Made by a program: the position numbers and the translations under genes
The notes under the pieces: model-generated
The model's database searches: none
The model's input: only the letters and a program-made list of their open reading frames with translations
What the model was told of the DNA's origin: nothing
Shown: piece after piece, positions 16,983 to 26,739 of the stretch
Numbering within the stretch: the stretch's first letter is position 1
Layout of the letters: each line of letters opens with the position of its first letter
From: Vibrio algarum
GTDB taxonomy: Bacteria; Pseudomonadota; Gammaproteobacteria; Enterobacterales; Vibrionaceae
Length of the DNA: 64,000 bases
Assembly: GCF_028204155.1 (NCBI RefSeq)
Contig: NZ_JAQLOI010000003.1
Location: 1,488,001 to 1,552,000 of the forward strand
Reading direction: 5' to 3'

Positions 16983-17163
16983 ATTTAACCTTGCACGCGC
17001 CCTTTTCAATATGGTGAGAGAGCCCTCTTCGGCAGAGGGTAAAAACAAGCGTCCGATGAGTCATTATTTAGGACGCCGACTGCTCTTTTCGGCTTTAGTG
17101 GTGGTACTGCTAATTGTCGCCTTATCGTCTGGATTAATTGAGCCTAACTCTCGTCCGTACTAG
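16933..17163 (+). CDS. DUF2909 family small membrane protein
   Basis: 76 residues from the ATG at 16933, preceded by a very strong ribosome site (AAAGGAGAGC). Two membrane segments (LTLVVMLFFIIFNLARALF and LLFSALVVVLLIVALSSGL) with a short basic loop between, as in DUF2909 proteins found beside oxidase genes. It is the only plus-strand gene inside the cox cluster and its first roughly 50 bp overlap the SURF1 start on the other strand. Longer upstream frames are shadows of SURF1. Confidence 0.8.
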   Translation: MTLLLKLTLVVMLFFIIFNLARALFNMVREPSSAEGKNKRPMSHYLGRRLLFSALVVVLLIVALSSGLIEPNSRPY

Positions 17164-17237
17164 CGGTTCCCCCTAAATCAGATGCCAAAACATCGCTCTC
17201 AGTTTTGGTTTTCCTTCTCTTTTTTGGCTCTCGCTCG

Positions 17238-18137
17238 TTATAAAACATAAACAAACACAAATAGGCATAGCCAAACTACATCGACAAAATGCCAGTACCA
17301 ACTGCCGGCCTGAAAAGCAAAGTGGTTATCTGGAGTAAAGTGGTTGTAGGCTATTCGCGCCAGTAAAACCGTAAGGAATATAGTGCCAAGCAGTACATGC
17401 AAACCGTGAAATCCGGTTAACATAAAGAAGGTGTTACCGTAAATACCCGATTGCAACGTTAATCCCATCTCTTGGTAGGCGTGTACATACTCTTCTACCT
17501 GATAAAAGAGAAACAGACCCGCTAGGATGATGGTGATCTCCAACCAAAATACTAATGCGGTTCGGTGGTTCTTCTCTAAGCTGATGTGGGCAAAGTGCAA
17601 GGTGATAGAGGAAGTAAGTAAAATAATGGTATTGGTTAACGGTAAACCTTGCCACGGCATCGCCTCCGTAGTTACCCCTGAAGGCGTCAACGTAAGCGGC
17701 CAAATTGCTTCAAAAGCGGGCCACAATACTTCGTGTGTCATGGCGTTGTTGTCTGCACCAGCTAGCCAAGGCACCGCTATCATACGAGCGTAGAATAGAG
17801 CGCCAAAAAACGCGGCAAAGAACATGATCTCAGAGAAGATAAACCAACTCATCCCCTGCTTAAATGAGCGATTTATCTGCTCTGAATACAGGCCAGATAG
17901 AGACTCAGTAATCACATTTCGAAACCAGCCTACCAACATATACAGCAAGACGATCACACCGATAGAGAGTATCCATTTGCCAACAACACTACTTGCGCCA
18001 CTGCTCCCCATATTCTGCACTGTAACGCCTGCGCCTACGGCAATTAAGAATAGTGCAACAGCACCAACAATAGGCCAGTTGCTTTGGGCTGGTACGTAAT
18101 AAGAGGGGAGATTTGAATGCTCTGTATTCACGCTCAT
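17238..18137 (-). CDS. coxC: Cytochrome c oxidase subunit III
   Basis: 299 residues with seven predicted membrane segments. Family signatures: PWPIVGA-like start, RSFKQGMSWFIFSEIMFFA, HISLEKNHR, TGFHGLHVLLGTIFL and WYWHFVDVVWLCLFVFVYVL at the end. The insert of about 60 residues after the third helix is normal for the bacterial subunit. Non-catalytic but stabilises the oxygen path. The start overlaps the cox11 stop by 4 bp. Also called ctaE. Confidence 0.95.
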   Translation of the reverse strand: MSVNTEHSNLPSYYVPAQSNWPIVGAVALFLIAVGAGVTVQNMGSSGASSVVGKWILSIGVIVLLYMLVGWFRNVITESLSGLYSEQINRSFKQGMSWFIFSEIMFFAAFFGALFYARMIAVPWLAGADNNAMTHEVLWPAFEAIWPLTLTPSGVTTEAMPWQGLPLTNTIILLTSSITLHFAHISLEKNHRTALVFWLEITIILAGLFLFYQVEEYVHAYQEMGLTLQSGIYGNTFFMLTGFHGLHVLLGTIFLTVLLARIAYNHFTPDNHFAFQAGSWYWHFVDVVWLCLFVFVYVL

Positions 18138-18775
18138 TCTATGCTCCTTAACGTCGCATTGGTTAATGTAATGGGGGAACTCGATGTTGATGTTTGCTTT
18201 TCGCTAATATCAAAAAGGGTGTAAGAAAGCGTTAAGGTGTGAATAGAGTCGGGAATATTTGGCTCTATATAAAACATCAATGCTAACTCGGTACTTTCTC
18301 CCGCTTTTAGTGGCTGTTTACTAAAGCAGAAACACTCCATTTTATTGAAGTAACTGGCCGCCATACCGGGAGAGACTGAAGGTACAGCTTGGCCCACCAA
18401 GTCTTGTCGCGAAAGGTTAGTGGCGTAATAAACCGTCTGTATTACCTCGCCGGGGTGAACAGTCATCACGCTGTTGGCTGGCTTTAGTTGCCAAGGCATG
18501 TTGGGAGGAATGTGTGCCATCAGTTCTACGCTGATAGTGCGAGATATATCTACTTGCATCCCTACGGGCTGCACCGCTGCAACATCGCTGGTTTTACCGT
18601 TAATGCCCAGAGCTTCACACATCACATCGTAAAGAGGCACAAGGGCGTAGCCAAAACCAAACATTGCGACGGTTGCCATCACCAATTTTATGGTTAGTGT
18701 TCTGTTCTTTTGTTCGCCTTTGCTTTGCTTGCTGCTTGGCTTGCTATTTGGAGACGTATTATTTGAAGTCGTCAT
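18134..18775 (-). CDS. ctaG: Cytochrome c oxidase assembly protein CtaG/Cox11
   Basis: Copper chaperone that delivers copper to the CuB site of subunit I. 213 residues: cytosolic tail, one membrane helix (LVMATVAMFGFGYALVPLYD), then a periplasmic immunoglobulin-like domain carrying the Cu-binding ECFCFSKQPL (Cys-x-Cys) motif and FYIEPNIPDSIHTLTLSYTL. It sits between subunits I and III in the usual order. Confidence 0.94.
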   Translation of the reverse strand: MTTSNNTSPNSKPSSKQSKGEQKNRTLTIKLVMATVAMFGFGYALVPLYDVMCEALGINGKTSDVAAVQPVGMQVDISRTISVELMAHIPPNMPWQLKPANSVMTVHPGEVIQTVYYATNLSRQDLVGQAVPSVSPGMAASYFNKMECFCFSKQPLKAGESTELALMFYIEPNIPDSIHTLTLSYTLFDISEKQTSTSSSPITLTNATLRSIE

Positions 18776-18784
18776 AGCTGCAAC

Positions 18785-20440
18785 CTAATCTACTTTAGGT
18801 GGTTGTTCAAAAGTGTGGTGAGGCGCTGGGCTTGGCACTGTCCACTCAAGTCCTTCGGCTCTATCCCACGGTTTGGCTGGCGCTTTTTCACCCCCTCGAA
18901 TGCACTTTATCACTACCCATAAAAACAGCAGTTGAGAAATACCAAAGGCGAAACCACCAATAGAGACCACCTGATTTACATCGGCAAATTGGATGGCGTA
19001 GTCAGGAATTCGCCTTGGCATCCCTGCCAGACCAAGAAAGTGCATTGGGAAAAATAGAATGTTGACCGAGATAACCGAGGTCCAGAAGTGCCATAAACTT
19101 AAGGTTTGGCTGTACATGTTACCCGTCCATTTCGGCAGCCAGTAATAGGCGGCGGCCATAATGGAAAATACTGCACCAGAGACCAGAACATAATGGAAGT
19201 GGGCAACAACAAAATAGGTGTCGTGATACTGAAAATCGGCGGGAACAATGGCGAGCATTAACCCAGATAAACCACCAATGGTAAACAGTACAATAAAGGC
19301 GATAGCAAACAGCATGGGCGTCTCGAAGGTGAGAGCACCTCGCCACATGGTCGCAACCCAGTTAAACACTTTTACACCGGTAGGAACGGATATAAGCATG
19401 GTGCAGTACATAAAGAACAGTTCGGCAAACACGGGCATACCGGTGGTAAACATGTGGTGAGCCCATACTAAAAAGGAGAGCAGCGCAATGCTGACGGTGG
19501 CGTACACCATTGAGTGATAACCAAACAATTTTTTGCCCGAGAAGGCCGGAATAATGGCCGACATAATGCCAAAGGAGGGCAATATCATGATGTACACTTC
19601 TGGGTGACCAAAGAACCAGAATATATGCTGGAACATAACAGGGTCGCCTCCGCCAGCAGCGTCAAAAAAGCTGGTGCCAAAGTATTTATCTGTCAGCACC
19701 ATGGTGACCGCGCCTGCTAAAACGGGCATTACGGCGATAAGTAAAAATGCGGTGATAAGCCATGTCCAAACAAACATGGGCATTTTCATTAGTGTCATAC
19801 CTGGTGCACGCATATTAAATATGGTGACGATGACGTTGATCGCCCCCATGATGGAGCTAATGCCCATAATATGAACGGAAAAAACAAACAGCGCGGTACT
19901 GTCAGGTCCGTAAGTTGTCGAGAGTGGTGCGTAAAAGGTCCAACCAAAATTTGGTCCGCCACCTTCGGTGAAGAGAGAGGCAAGCAAAATAAGAAAGGCG
20001 AAAGGCAGTATCCAGAAACTTAAGTTGTTCATGCGTGGGAGAGCCATATCTGGCGCGCCAATCATCATAGGAATCATCCAGTTTGCTAGGCCAGTAAAGG
20101 CTGGCATAACGGCACCAAACACCATGATTAAACCATGCACCGTGGTCATCTGGTTAAAGAACTCAGGATCAACAAGTTGCAACCCCGGTTGAAACAGCTC
20201 TGCGCGAATGATCATCGCCATTGCGCCACCAATAAAGAACATGGCGAGACTAAACAGCAAGTAAAGGGTGCCTATATCTTTGTGGTTGGTGGAGTATACC
20301 CAGCGCACCCAACCGGTAGGTGCATTATGATCATGAGACTCGTTTTCTGTACTGTTTGTGGTGTCGTTGATGCTTCCTGTCACGGCGGATTGGGACTCTA
20401 CAGGTGACATCTTCTTGTGGTCCTCGGTTGAAGGTCTCAT
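18785..20440 (-). CDS. coxA: Cytochrome c oxidase subunit I
   Basis: 551 residues, twelve membrane helices. It holds low-spin heme a, heme a3 and CuB and reduces oxygen while pumping protons. Visible signatures: TTVHGLIMVFGAVMPAFTG, WFFGHPEVYIMILPSFG (CuB His and cross-linked Tyr), WAHHMFTTGMP, and DTYFVVAHFHYVLVSGAVF with heme ligands. It is followed by ctaG and preceded by subunit II, overlapping it by 4 bp. Also called ctaD. Confidence 0.97.
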   Translation of the reverse strand: MRPSTEDHKKMSPVESQSAVTGSINDTTNSTENESHDHNAPTGWVRWVYSTNHKDIGTLYLLFSLAMFFIGGAMAMIIRAELFQPGLQLVDPEFFNQMTTVHGLIMVFGAVMPAFTGLANWMIPMMIGAPDMALPRMNNLSFWILPFAFLILLASLFTEGGGPNFGWTFYAPLSTTYGPDSTALFVFSVHIMGISSIMGAINVIVTIFNMRAPGMTLMKMPMFVWTWLITAFLLIAVMPVLAGAVTMVLTDKYFGTSFFDAAGGGDPVMFQHIFWFFGHPEVYIMILPSFGIMSAIIPAFSGKKLFGYHSMVYATVSIALLSFLVWAHHMFTTGMPVFAELFFMYCTMLISVPTGVKVFNWVATMWRGALTFETPMLFAIAFIVLFTIGGLSGLMLAIVPADFQYHDTYFVVAHFHYVLVSGAVFSIMAAAYYWLPKWTGNMYSQTLSLWHFWTSVISVNILFFPMHFLGLAGMPRRIPDYAIQFADVNQVVSIGGFAFGISQLLFLWVVIKCIRGGEKAPAKPWDRAEGLEWTVPSPAPHHTFEQPPKVD

Positions 20441-21624
20441 AGTTTGTCCTCCGAGCTGCTTACCGCTTCTTCACCTGACTCCACGGATGCGTTTATAAAG
20501 TTGTTTATGTCTGATGCTTGAATCACGTCACCGGTATCGTTGCCCCAAGCATTACGCTGGTAGGTGATGACTGCTGCAAGCTCTTGTTGCGTCATTTGGT
20601 TAACAAACGCCTGCATGGCGGTTCCCGGTCGGCCATTGACCACTGTGTCCATATGAAGGGAGACCTCTCCCGTTGCCACTTTGTTTCCCTTAATCGCTGG
20701 GAAGACGCTAGGAATCCCTAATCCGGTAGCTTGGTGACATACTGCACAACGATCTAGGTAAGCTTGCTCACCTATGGTCATTAGTTCATCCAGGGACATG
20801 CTGCTGGTGAGCGCCAGTTCTGCCTTGGCTTTCTCTTCTGCTATCTGTTGTTTTTTGTCCACTAACCACTGTTGGTAGTTCTCTTCTGTCATGGCGTGAA
20901 CCACTATCGGCATAAAGCCGTGGGCGCGTCCGCACAGTTCAGCGCATTGGCCGCGGTAAATTCCGGGTTTGTCGATTTTTGTCCACGCTTCGTTAATAAA
21001 GCCGGGAATAGTATCTTTCTTCACAGCAAAATCAGGCACCCACCAAGAGTGGATCACATCATCAGAGGTGAGTAAAAATCGGATTTTTTTGTTGATGGGG
21101 AGTACCAAAGGGTTATCAACTTCAAGCAGGTAGTTTTCACCTTTCTCTTCGTCTCCTTCTATCTGCTCAACGGCGGTGCTGAGCAAGCTTAAAAATTCTA
21201 TCTCTTCACCAAAATAGTGGTAGTGCCATTTCCATTGTGATCCGGTCACTTTTATCGTGATATCGGATTTGCTTGTGTCTTCCATCGCCACTAAGGTTTT
21301 GGTGGCGGGGATCGCCATTGCGATAAGAATGATGACGGGGATGACTGTCCAAATTATTTCTACCTTGGTGCTTTCATGAAATTTGGCGGCGACTGCCCCT
21401 TTGGATTTTCGGTGATGAATGATGGAGTAGAACATAATGCCAAAGACCACTGCCGCGATGGCGCAGCAGATGTAGAAAATGAGCATGTGGAGCTCATAAA
21501 CCTCTTCACTAATTCGAGTGACACCCTGCGTTAAGTTGTACTCCGTTGCCGCATTCGCAACAGAGCTCAATTGTAAAAATATAGCGCAGCTGACCAGTGT
21601 TCGTAGAATCGAAAAACGATGCAC
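20437..21624 (-). CDS. coxB: Cytochrome c oxidase subunit II with fused cytochrome c domain
   Basis: Electron entry subunit. From the GTG at 21624 (ribosome site GGGAGAG) it has 395 residues; the open frame to 21732 adds an unlikely charged leader. Order: signal peptide ending VANA, two membrane helices, CuA domain with HSWW, QCAELCGRAHGFM ligands, and a C-terminal cytochrome c domain with CAVCHQ and a distal Met in the GTAMQAF region (caa3-like). An acidic insert EGDEEKGEN lies in the CuA domain. First gene of the cluster. Also called ctaC. Confidence 0.95.
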   Translation of the reverse strand: MHRFSILRTLVSCAIFLQLSSVANAATEYNLTQGVTRISEEVYELHMLIFYICCAIAAVVFGIMFYSIIHHRKSKGAVAAKFHESTKVEIIWTVIPVIILIAMAIPATKTLVAMEDTSKSDITIKVTGSQWKWHYHYFGEEIEFLSLLSTAVEQIEGDEEKGENYLLEVDNPLVLPINKKIRFLLTSDDVIHSWWVPDFAVKKDTIPGFINEAWTKIDKPGIYRGQCAELCGRAHGFMPIVVHAMTEENYQQWLVDKKQQIAEEKAKAELALTSSMSLDELMTIGEQAYLDRCAVCHQATGLGIPSVFPAIKGNKVATGEVSLHMDTVVNGRPGTAMQAFVNQMTQQELAAVITYQRNAWGNDTGDVIQASDINNFINASVESGEEAVSSSEDKL

Positions 21625-22209
21625 ACGATCTCTCCCTGATATGTTGCAATATAAACCTAAGTGCGTTTCTACCTTAAGTGAGGTATCCACTTTAAGTTCT
21701 CTTGCATCCTTAAGTTCTACTACATAAAGCAAACTGAGTTACGTTGACCAAGTTAGCCTGATTAGTGACTTTGACGTAGTCACACATTACAGTTAATTGT
21801 TATCCATTTGTTAACAAAAGGCTAGACGCTGATCTATAGATGTTCAAGAATTAACAGTTTTATTAAGTAAAAAGTGCTTTTGTTGAATAAGTTTTGTAAA
21901 TAAGACTTTGGTATAAGATATTGTTTTGTATGAATTACACCCAATAAAAAAGCTTAATGACGTTTTGCATAAGAAATAGTGGGTTTGCAAATGTTATGTA
22001 ACTGATCAATAGTTAACGATATGTTAAAGCTTGATATGTGGCCGCGAGAAGCTAAGCTGTGAGACAAACAGTAGCAATAGGGTAGGCTGTGTACATGTGT
22101 TTGACTAAATGTGATGCATCGCTTTATGAAAGTGTAGTTTAGGCTAGGCATCGAATTTCAAGCGCATCGGTAATGGGTGCGATTAACGAGAATCGATCAA
22201 GGAGGATGT
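21625..22209. promoter_or_regulatory. Divergent promoter region of the oxidase cluster and DUF2189 gene
   Basis: About 580 bp of AT-rich DNA with no supported gene. Repeated CTTAAGT words lie between 21655 and 21715 in the coxB leader. It should contain the minus-strand cox promoter and the plus-strand DUF2189 promoter, but I cannot point to boxes with confidence. Confidence 0.4.
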
Positions 22210-23007
22210 ATGCCGCGTACAATGAATCCCTCGGACATGCATGACAAAAAGAAAGAGGTGCCGAACAGCCAATATGCTCGCACCATTCCATGTAACCAAC
22301 TAAGTGTCTCTGCTCCTTTTCATTGGCTATCTTTAGGCTTACACGACTTAATACGAATGCCAATAATCAGTGCGTTTTATGGTCTCTGTTTTATGGCGGC
22401 GGCAATTAGTATCGTGCTGCTTATTCAGTGGCAAGGCACCCATTTGGTGGTGATGCCAGCACTGGTGGTTTATATGCTTATTGGACCGTTTCTTGCGCTC
22501 GGTCTATATGATGCAAGTTGGGAGAGAGAACAAGGTAAAGATGCCAGTCTATGGCACTCAATGAAAGCCATAGGTAGAAACTCTACATCGCAGTGGGCGT
22601 TTGTGGTGTTACTCACTGTTGCCATGATATTTTGGATGCGTATCGCAGCGCTATTGCACGTTTTTTACCCTTCTGTTCAGGGTGCCCCGTTAGGTGATTT
22701 TCTTCCATTCTTAGTTATAGGCACCATTGTTGGTGCCGTTATCGCGGCGATTATATTCTCTATCTCTGCCTTTTCTATTCCGCTAATGATGGAAAAAAAT
22801 GTGGATATGATGAGCGCTGTGTTCACCAGCTTTAACGCGGTTAAATCCAATATTCCCGCGATGATAGTTTGGGCGGCGATTATAAGCGGCGGTATCTTAA
22901 TTGGTTTTGCCACCTACGGGGTGGGGATGTTAGTTACCATGCCAATATTGGGATACGGCACATGGCATGCGTATCATGCGACGATCAAACGAGAGGAAGA
23001 TATTTAG
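22210..23007 (+). CDS. DUF2189 family integral membrane protein
   Basis: 265 residues from the ATG at 22210, preceded by a perfect GGAGG; the longer frame from 22177 is not supported. Six membrane segments; DUF2189 features include GPFLALGLYDASWEREQG, and IPLMMEKNVDMMSAVFTSFN. The family is often found next to oxidase genes; role unknown. It is divergent from the cox operon. Confidence 0.85.
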   Translation: MPRTMNPSDMHDKKKEVPNSQYARTIPCNQLSVSAPFHWLSLGLHDLIRMPIISAFYGLCFMAAAISIVLLIQWQGTHLVVMPALVVYMLIGPFLALGLYDASWEREQGKDASLWHSMKAIGRNSTSQWAFVVLLTVAMIFWMRIAALLHVFYPSVQGAPLGDFLPFLVIGTIVGAVIAAIIFSISAFSIPLMMEKNVDMMSAVFTSFNAVKSNIPAMIVWAAIISGGILIGFATYGVGMLVTMPILGYGTWHAYHATIKREEDI

Positions 23008-23053
23008 AGTGGCTTAAGCTTGAAATAGTAAAGAATGTTGCTGAATACAAAAT

Positions 23054-23081
23054 AGGGCTTAGTAATGACATACTAAGCCCT
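23054..23081 (+). terminator. Intrinsic terminator of DUF2189 gene
   Basis: Arms AGGGCTTAGTA and TACTAAGCCCT, 11 bp, loop ATGACA, followed by TTATAAGTTT. Confidence 0.75.
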
Positions 23082-23249
23082 TTATAAGTTTATCTTCACA
23101 GACCTGATGTCATATGTAGGCTGTAAAATAGTCCTCGTCCTATTAAGGTACTGTCAAGTTAACCAAAGCTATGGCAGTATTTTCATTTGAGTATATATCA
23201 CCATATTTAACACAAGGCCGATTAGTAACTGGTCTGGCCGTTACTGACA

Positions 23250-23291
23250 AAAAGCCTCAATAATTAAACAATGAATTATTGAGGCTTTTTG
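23250..23291. terminator. Bidirectional terminator
   Basis: A 17-bp perfect stem: AAAAAGCCTCAATAATT and AATTATTGAGGCTTTTT with an 8-nt loop. A-run and T-run flank both sides, so it can end transcripts from either strand, including the minus-strand lipoprotein gene ending at 23363. Confidence 0.85.
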
Positions 23292-23362
23292 TGTTCAACA
23301 ATGTCGAAAGTTAAAGTCGAATAGGGTAGCGAGAACCTTAATGTTACCTTCCGTAAACTATC

Positions 23363-24982
23363 TTATTCAATACAGGTGAACGTTGCCTCTACTAAGGTAT
23401 CCTCTGTATTCCCATCTGCATCCGTTACCATGGAAGCTAAAATAGCATTATCTTGTCCTTTAATTCTTACGAAATGGCTTTCTTTTACTGATTCACTCAC
23501 TTGCCATATTAAAGTTCCTGATGAATCAATGTTCCATGTGACGCTGCTCGTACTCTCTGGATTAGTATAAACGACTGTACCTGCTCCATTAGATGCCAAT
23601 TGTAGAGAAAAATTATTGTATGGTATGTTTTCACCATCATTGGTTGTTGTTACCACAAACGCACAACTGTCATAATCGTCTCTGAAATTATAAAAGTCAT
23701 CGGAACGCGTGACTGATATGTTAGCTAAATCACCCAGTAAGAGGGTGGAATCTGAACCGTCAAGCACATTCACTTCTGTAGTGGTAGAGAAGCGTCCAAT
23801 CCGAGCGAAGCTAAAGGAACCTTCGTCTTGATCGAAAAAGTTTAAGTCTCCCCATGGGTGAACAGTTATTGTTTCCCCGTCTTGATCAGAACTCTCATCA
23901 TCATTGTAAAGCCCACCTTGACCATCAGAATCAACACTTGCACTTAGCACAGCAAACTGTCCTGTGTCGTCTAGATTGTAGGTTCCAAATTCTCCAGAAT
24001 AAGCTTGTGGTGATTCATCGGAGTAGTACTCCTGGTTATTGGTATGTGCTATTACATATTCAGTACCTGAGATGAACGAAAGAATATTCCAATTATCATC
24101 GCCTTGTTCATACATGCTCCAGCCACCGATTAATGAATTATCATCATTAGTAACACGTGTAAAAGTGAATTCTCCTTCCTGCGGCACCGTAAAGGTAAGA
24201 TTGTCTTGGTTAACTGAGATATTCGCATCGGCAGATAGATCAGATAGACCGCCTGTAGAATCAGACTGACCAATTATATTTACAAGAAAGCTACCATCAT
24301 TGAGATCCCACGTATAGGTACCATACTCTACGGAGCCAGATTCTTGATCGCCATCATCACTGTGTTCATGAATTATAATATAGTGGCTTTCATCGATGAA
24401 GGTCAGGATGTTTCGCTTGTTTTCTCCTTCAGATAATATCCAAGAACCAAGTAAAGTACTCTGGAAGTGAGCTTGTGCATCCGCTTCGCTAATAATGGTT
24501 AAGCCTAAATTTGATAGTGTACCGGCGACATCTGTATCAAAACTATCAGACGTGAGATCTAAACCACTAACGTTAGCAAATGCAGCAGTGGTTTCTGCGT
24601 CGATAGTGATGCCATTTTCTGGGTTACCATCACTATCTAATGTTTGTAATATTTGCAATATATTGGTCTGCGTAGTTGATTCATCACTCATATCCATAGG
24701 CGTAACTATTCCGCTAGCTAAGACTGGCGGAAACGCTAAACCGTTAATAAAGAAGGTGACCGTTTCGCCATCAACATAATCGTACTCACCAAGCTCGTTG
24801 GTTGTACCTTCTTTTGTTTCGGTTCGATATGAAATTCCACCTACAGGGCTGTCGACAAACACCCCAGTTAAAGTTGCGCTGCTTTCTGAATCATTGTTGT
24901 CACTACTATCACCGCTACTATCACTGCCGCCACAACCAATTAATATACTCGCTAATGTAAGCGCTAAAAATGAGGTTTTCAT
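23363..24982 (-). CDS. Large surface or periplasmic lipoprotein of unknown function
   Basis: 539 residues from the ATG at 24982 (GGAA upstream; ATG 24997 possible). The lipoprotein signal ends LIGCGGS, followed by a Ser/Asp-rich linker, then DSPVGGISYRTE, a start common to Vibrio and Shewanella lipoproteins. Two related beta-rich segments share a motif pattern SWxLSEG/GWSMYEQGDxxNxLxFI around residues 175-390, suggesting an internal duplication. The longer frame up to 25060 begins inside a hairpin and is unlikely. Acidic overall. No enzymatic motif seen. Confidence 0.65.
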   Translation of the reverse strand: MKTSFLALTLASILIGCGGSDSSGDSSDNNDSESSATLTGVFVDSPVGGISYRTETKEGTTNELGEYDYVDGETVTFFINGLAFPPVLASGIVTPMDMSDESTTQTNILQILQTLDSDGNPENGITIDAETTAAFANVSGLDLTSDSFDTDVAGTLSNLGLTIISEADAQAHFQSTLLGSWILSEGENKRNILTFIDESHYIIIHEHSDDGDQESGSVEYGTYTWDLNDGSFLVNIIGQSDSTGGLSDLSADANISVNQDNLTFTVPQEGEFTFTRVTNDDNSLIGGWSMYEQGDDNWNILSFISGTEYVIAHTNNQEYYSDESPQAYSGEFGTYNLDDTGQFAVLSASVDSDGQGGLYNDDESSDQDGETITVHPWGDLNFFDQDEGSFSFARIGRFSTTTEVNVLDGSDSTLLLGDLANISVTRSDDFYNFRDDYDSCAFVVTTTNDGENIPYNNFSLQLASNGAGTVVYTNPESTSSVTWNIDSSGTLIWQVSESVKESHFVRIKGQDNAILASMVTDADGNTEDTLVEATFTCIE

Positions 24983-25042
24983 AAGTTTCGATTCCATGTT
25001 TAGACATTTCATAAGGTATAGAATCATGAGTATGTAATAGTA

Positions 25043-25086
25043 AAATTCGTCATTCATCACCCAAATGGGTGATGAATGACGAATTT
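25043..25086. terminator. 20-bp perfect hairpin upstream of the lipoprotein gene
   Basis: A perfect inverted repeat, arms beginning AAATTCGTCATTCATCACCC, loop AAAT. It lies 150 bp after the YdcH-like gene and 60 bp before the lipoprotein start, both minus strand. On that strand TTTTACTATTACAT follows, so it may terminate the upstream gene or attenuate the lipoprotein gene. Confidence 0.6.
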
Positions 25087-25234
25087 AGAAGTAGAAATAG
25101 CGTCAGATCAATGAATTGGGGATATTGGACTTGTCGATCGTGATGTTCGACTCATATATTTAATGGTTCTATCCAACCTATCAAAATCATTTTTTGCAGA
25201 TTTTTACTAACTAAATAGCAAAAGCTTAATTTAT

Positions 25235-25501
25235 TTAGTCAGCGTTATTGCTTTCCTGCGTGTGATGTTTGGTTAATTGAACATAGAGAATGTCTTTTAA
25301 TTCCATTCGTTGAACCTTCAAAGCGTGCATATTGTCATCATCAATGGGGCTGCCTGAAATCTCGAGTTGGCGGATATCGTAATCCAGTTCGTGGTATTTC
25401 TGAAGGTCGGCTTTGAATGTCGGGTCATCGTGGTTTAGTTGAACAATGTCCAATTTAAGATCAGGGAAATCTAAGATAAAGGCATGATTTTCGTTTAGCA
25501 T
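25235..25501 (-). CDS. YdcH/DUF465 family small protein
   Basis: 88 residues from the ATG at 25501 (GAGAGATT upstream); the frame is open to 25576 but the N-terminal extension lacks a ribosome site. Pattern HDDPTFKADLQKYHELDYDI followed by LKVQRMELKDILYVQL matches the helical-hairpin DUF465 family. Cytosolic; function not established. Confidence 0.75.
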   Translation of the reverse strand: MLNENHAFILDFPDLKLDIVQLNHDDPTFKADLQKYHELDYDIRQLEISGSPIDDDNMHALKVQRMELKDILYVQLTKHHTQESNNAD

Positions 25502-25823
25502 AGGCAATCTCTCTTCAGTCAAATTCACCTTTAGTATAAAAGTAATTTTCAGAAAGAAATGTGGTTTAAAACGCAAACTTATGGCTTAAATCTCAAACTT
25601 TTAAAACCTTGTGCGGCAATCGTGAAAGAGGCGTACATTGCTTGCGTGAAATTTTGGCTACTTAGGTGCTTTAGAGTATTTAAGAAAGAATTATGTAGTC
25701 ATCACGTTAATAGGCATTTCCCTCGCTGGGCCAGCCCCAATTCGTAGTTCTTGTGCTTGGTTATTATTAGATAGGAGTGAGATGAATAAAATAAAAACTC
25801 ATTTTTTAAAATAATATATGACC

Positions 25824-26618
25824 TCATCGAAATAAAAGCATGCCTAGAGATAGAAATAATATCGCTAAAGTTAAAATGTATATATGTTGATCTTTTGCAC
25901 CTTTTATTAACTTCATCGCTATGGGTACACCTATAAACGCTCCGGCAGACATTAAAATGGCTGTTGTTATATCACTCTGACCTCCGAGACTATAATTTAA
26001 GGCGGTTAAAGTTGATAAAATCAGTGCCATTACTAAAGATGAGCCTATGGATTTTTTTATTCCAACGCCAAGTAGTGTGTTAAAAGCAGGTAACAGCATA
26101 ATGCCACCCCCAACACCAGTAGAACCAATCACGGTGCCACAAGTTACCCCTGCAGACAATGCCACTTTATTTGAATGGTCACGACTAGCATTTTGCTGAG
26201 TACATCGTCTGTATTTGTTATAAATGGAATACATTGATAGAAGCATAATGCCAACAATGACGACTTCAACAGTTTGATTGATAGCCGTTGATAAAGACGG
26301 AATACTATAGAGATGGATGATGAATTCTGTGGTTAGAAGCGTTGCTGGTATTGCACCTATTAACATCCATCGAAGGGCCTTCCAATCTACATTTCCTGCT
26401 GCAATATGTGAAATGCCAGCATTCGCTTTTACTATTGAAGATATAATGCTTGCAGTCCCAACGGCCATAATAGTTTGCATACCAAATATAACCTGGAGTA
26501 TTGGAATAATTAATACACCACCACCGACCCCAGTTAATCCAAGGCATAATCCGATCAATGCTCCTAATGCTATCTTCATAAAACTTTCGATGGTAAGTAA
26601 AACTAATATCTGTTCCAT
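25824..26618 (-). CDS. TauE/SafE family anion (sulfite/organosulfonate) exporter
   Basis: 264 residues from the ATG at 26618 (GGAGATC upstream). About eight membrane segments in two halves, each with the family's Gly-rich signature: GLCLGLTGVGGGVLIIP and GTVIGSTGVGGGIMLLP. The family exports sulfite, sulfoacetate or related anions. It is divergent from a Crp/Fnr regulator and lies beside the sulfatase genes, which fits removal of sulfite or sulfate released inside the cell. Specificity is inferred from context. Confidence 0.8.
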   Translation of the reverse strand: MEQILVLLTIESFMKIALGALIGLCLGLTGVGGGVLIIPILQVIFGMQTIMAVGTASIISSIVKANAGISHIAAGNVDWKALRWMLIGAIPATLLTTEFIIHLYSIPSLSTAINQTVEVVIVGIMLLSMYSIYNKYRRCTQQNASRDHSNKVALSAGVTCGTVIGSTGVGGGIMLLPAFNTLLGVGIKKSIGSSLVMALILSTLTALNYSLGGQSDITTAILMSAGAFIGVPIAMKLIKGAKDQHIYILTLAILFLSLGMLLFR

Positions 26619-26739
26619 TTGATCTCCGTCTATTATTAGTAAGAACAAGCTATTTAGTGGTTGTTTATTGATCCATAATAAATAGGTACTTATGTTAGAT
26701 AGTTAATCTAACGTTATTTTATCTACGCGTAAGTTTATC

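Noticed and set aside
21625..21732. Extended N-terminus of coxB
   Set aside because: Charged LK-repeats precede the signal peptide and there is no ribosome site; the GTG at 21624 has one.
24983..25060. Extended start of the large lipoprotein
   Set aside because: It would begin inside a 20-bp hairpin and bury the lipoprotein signal.
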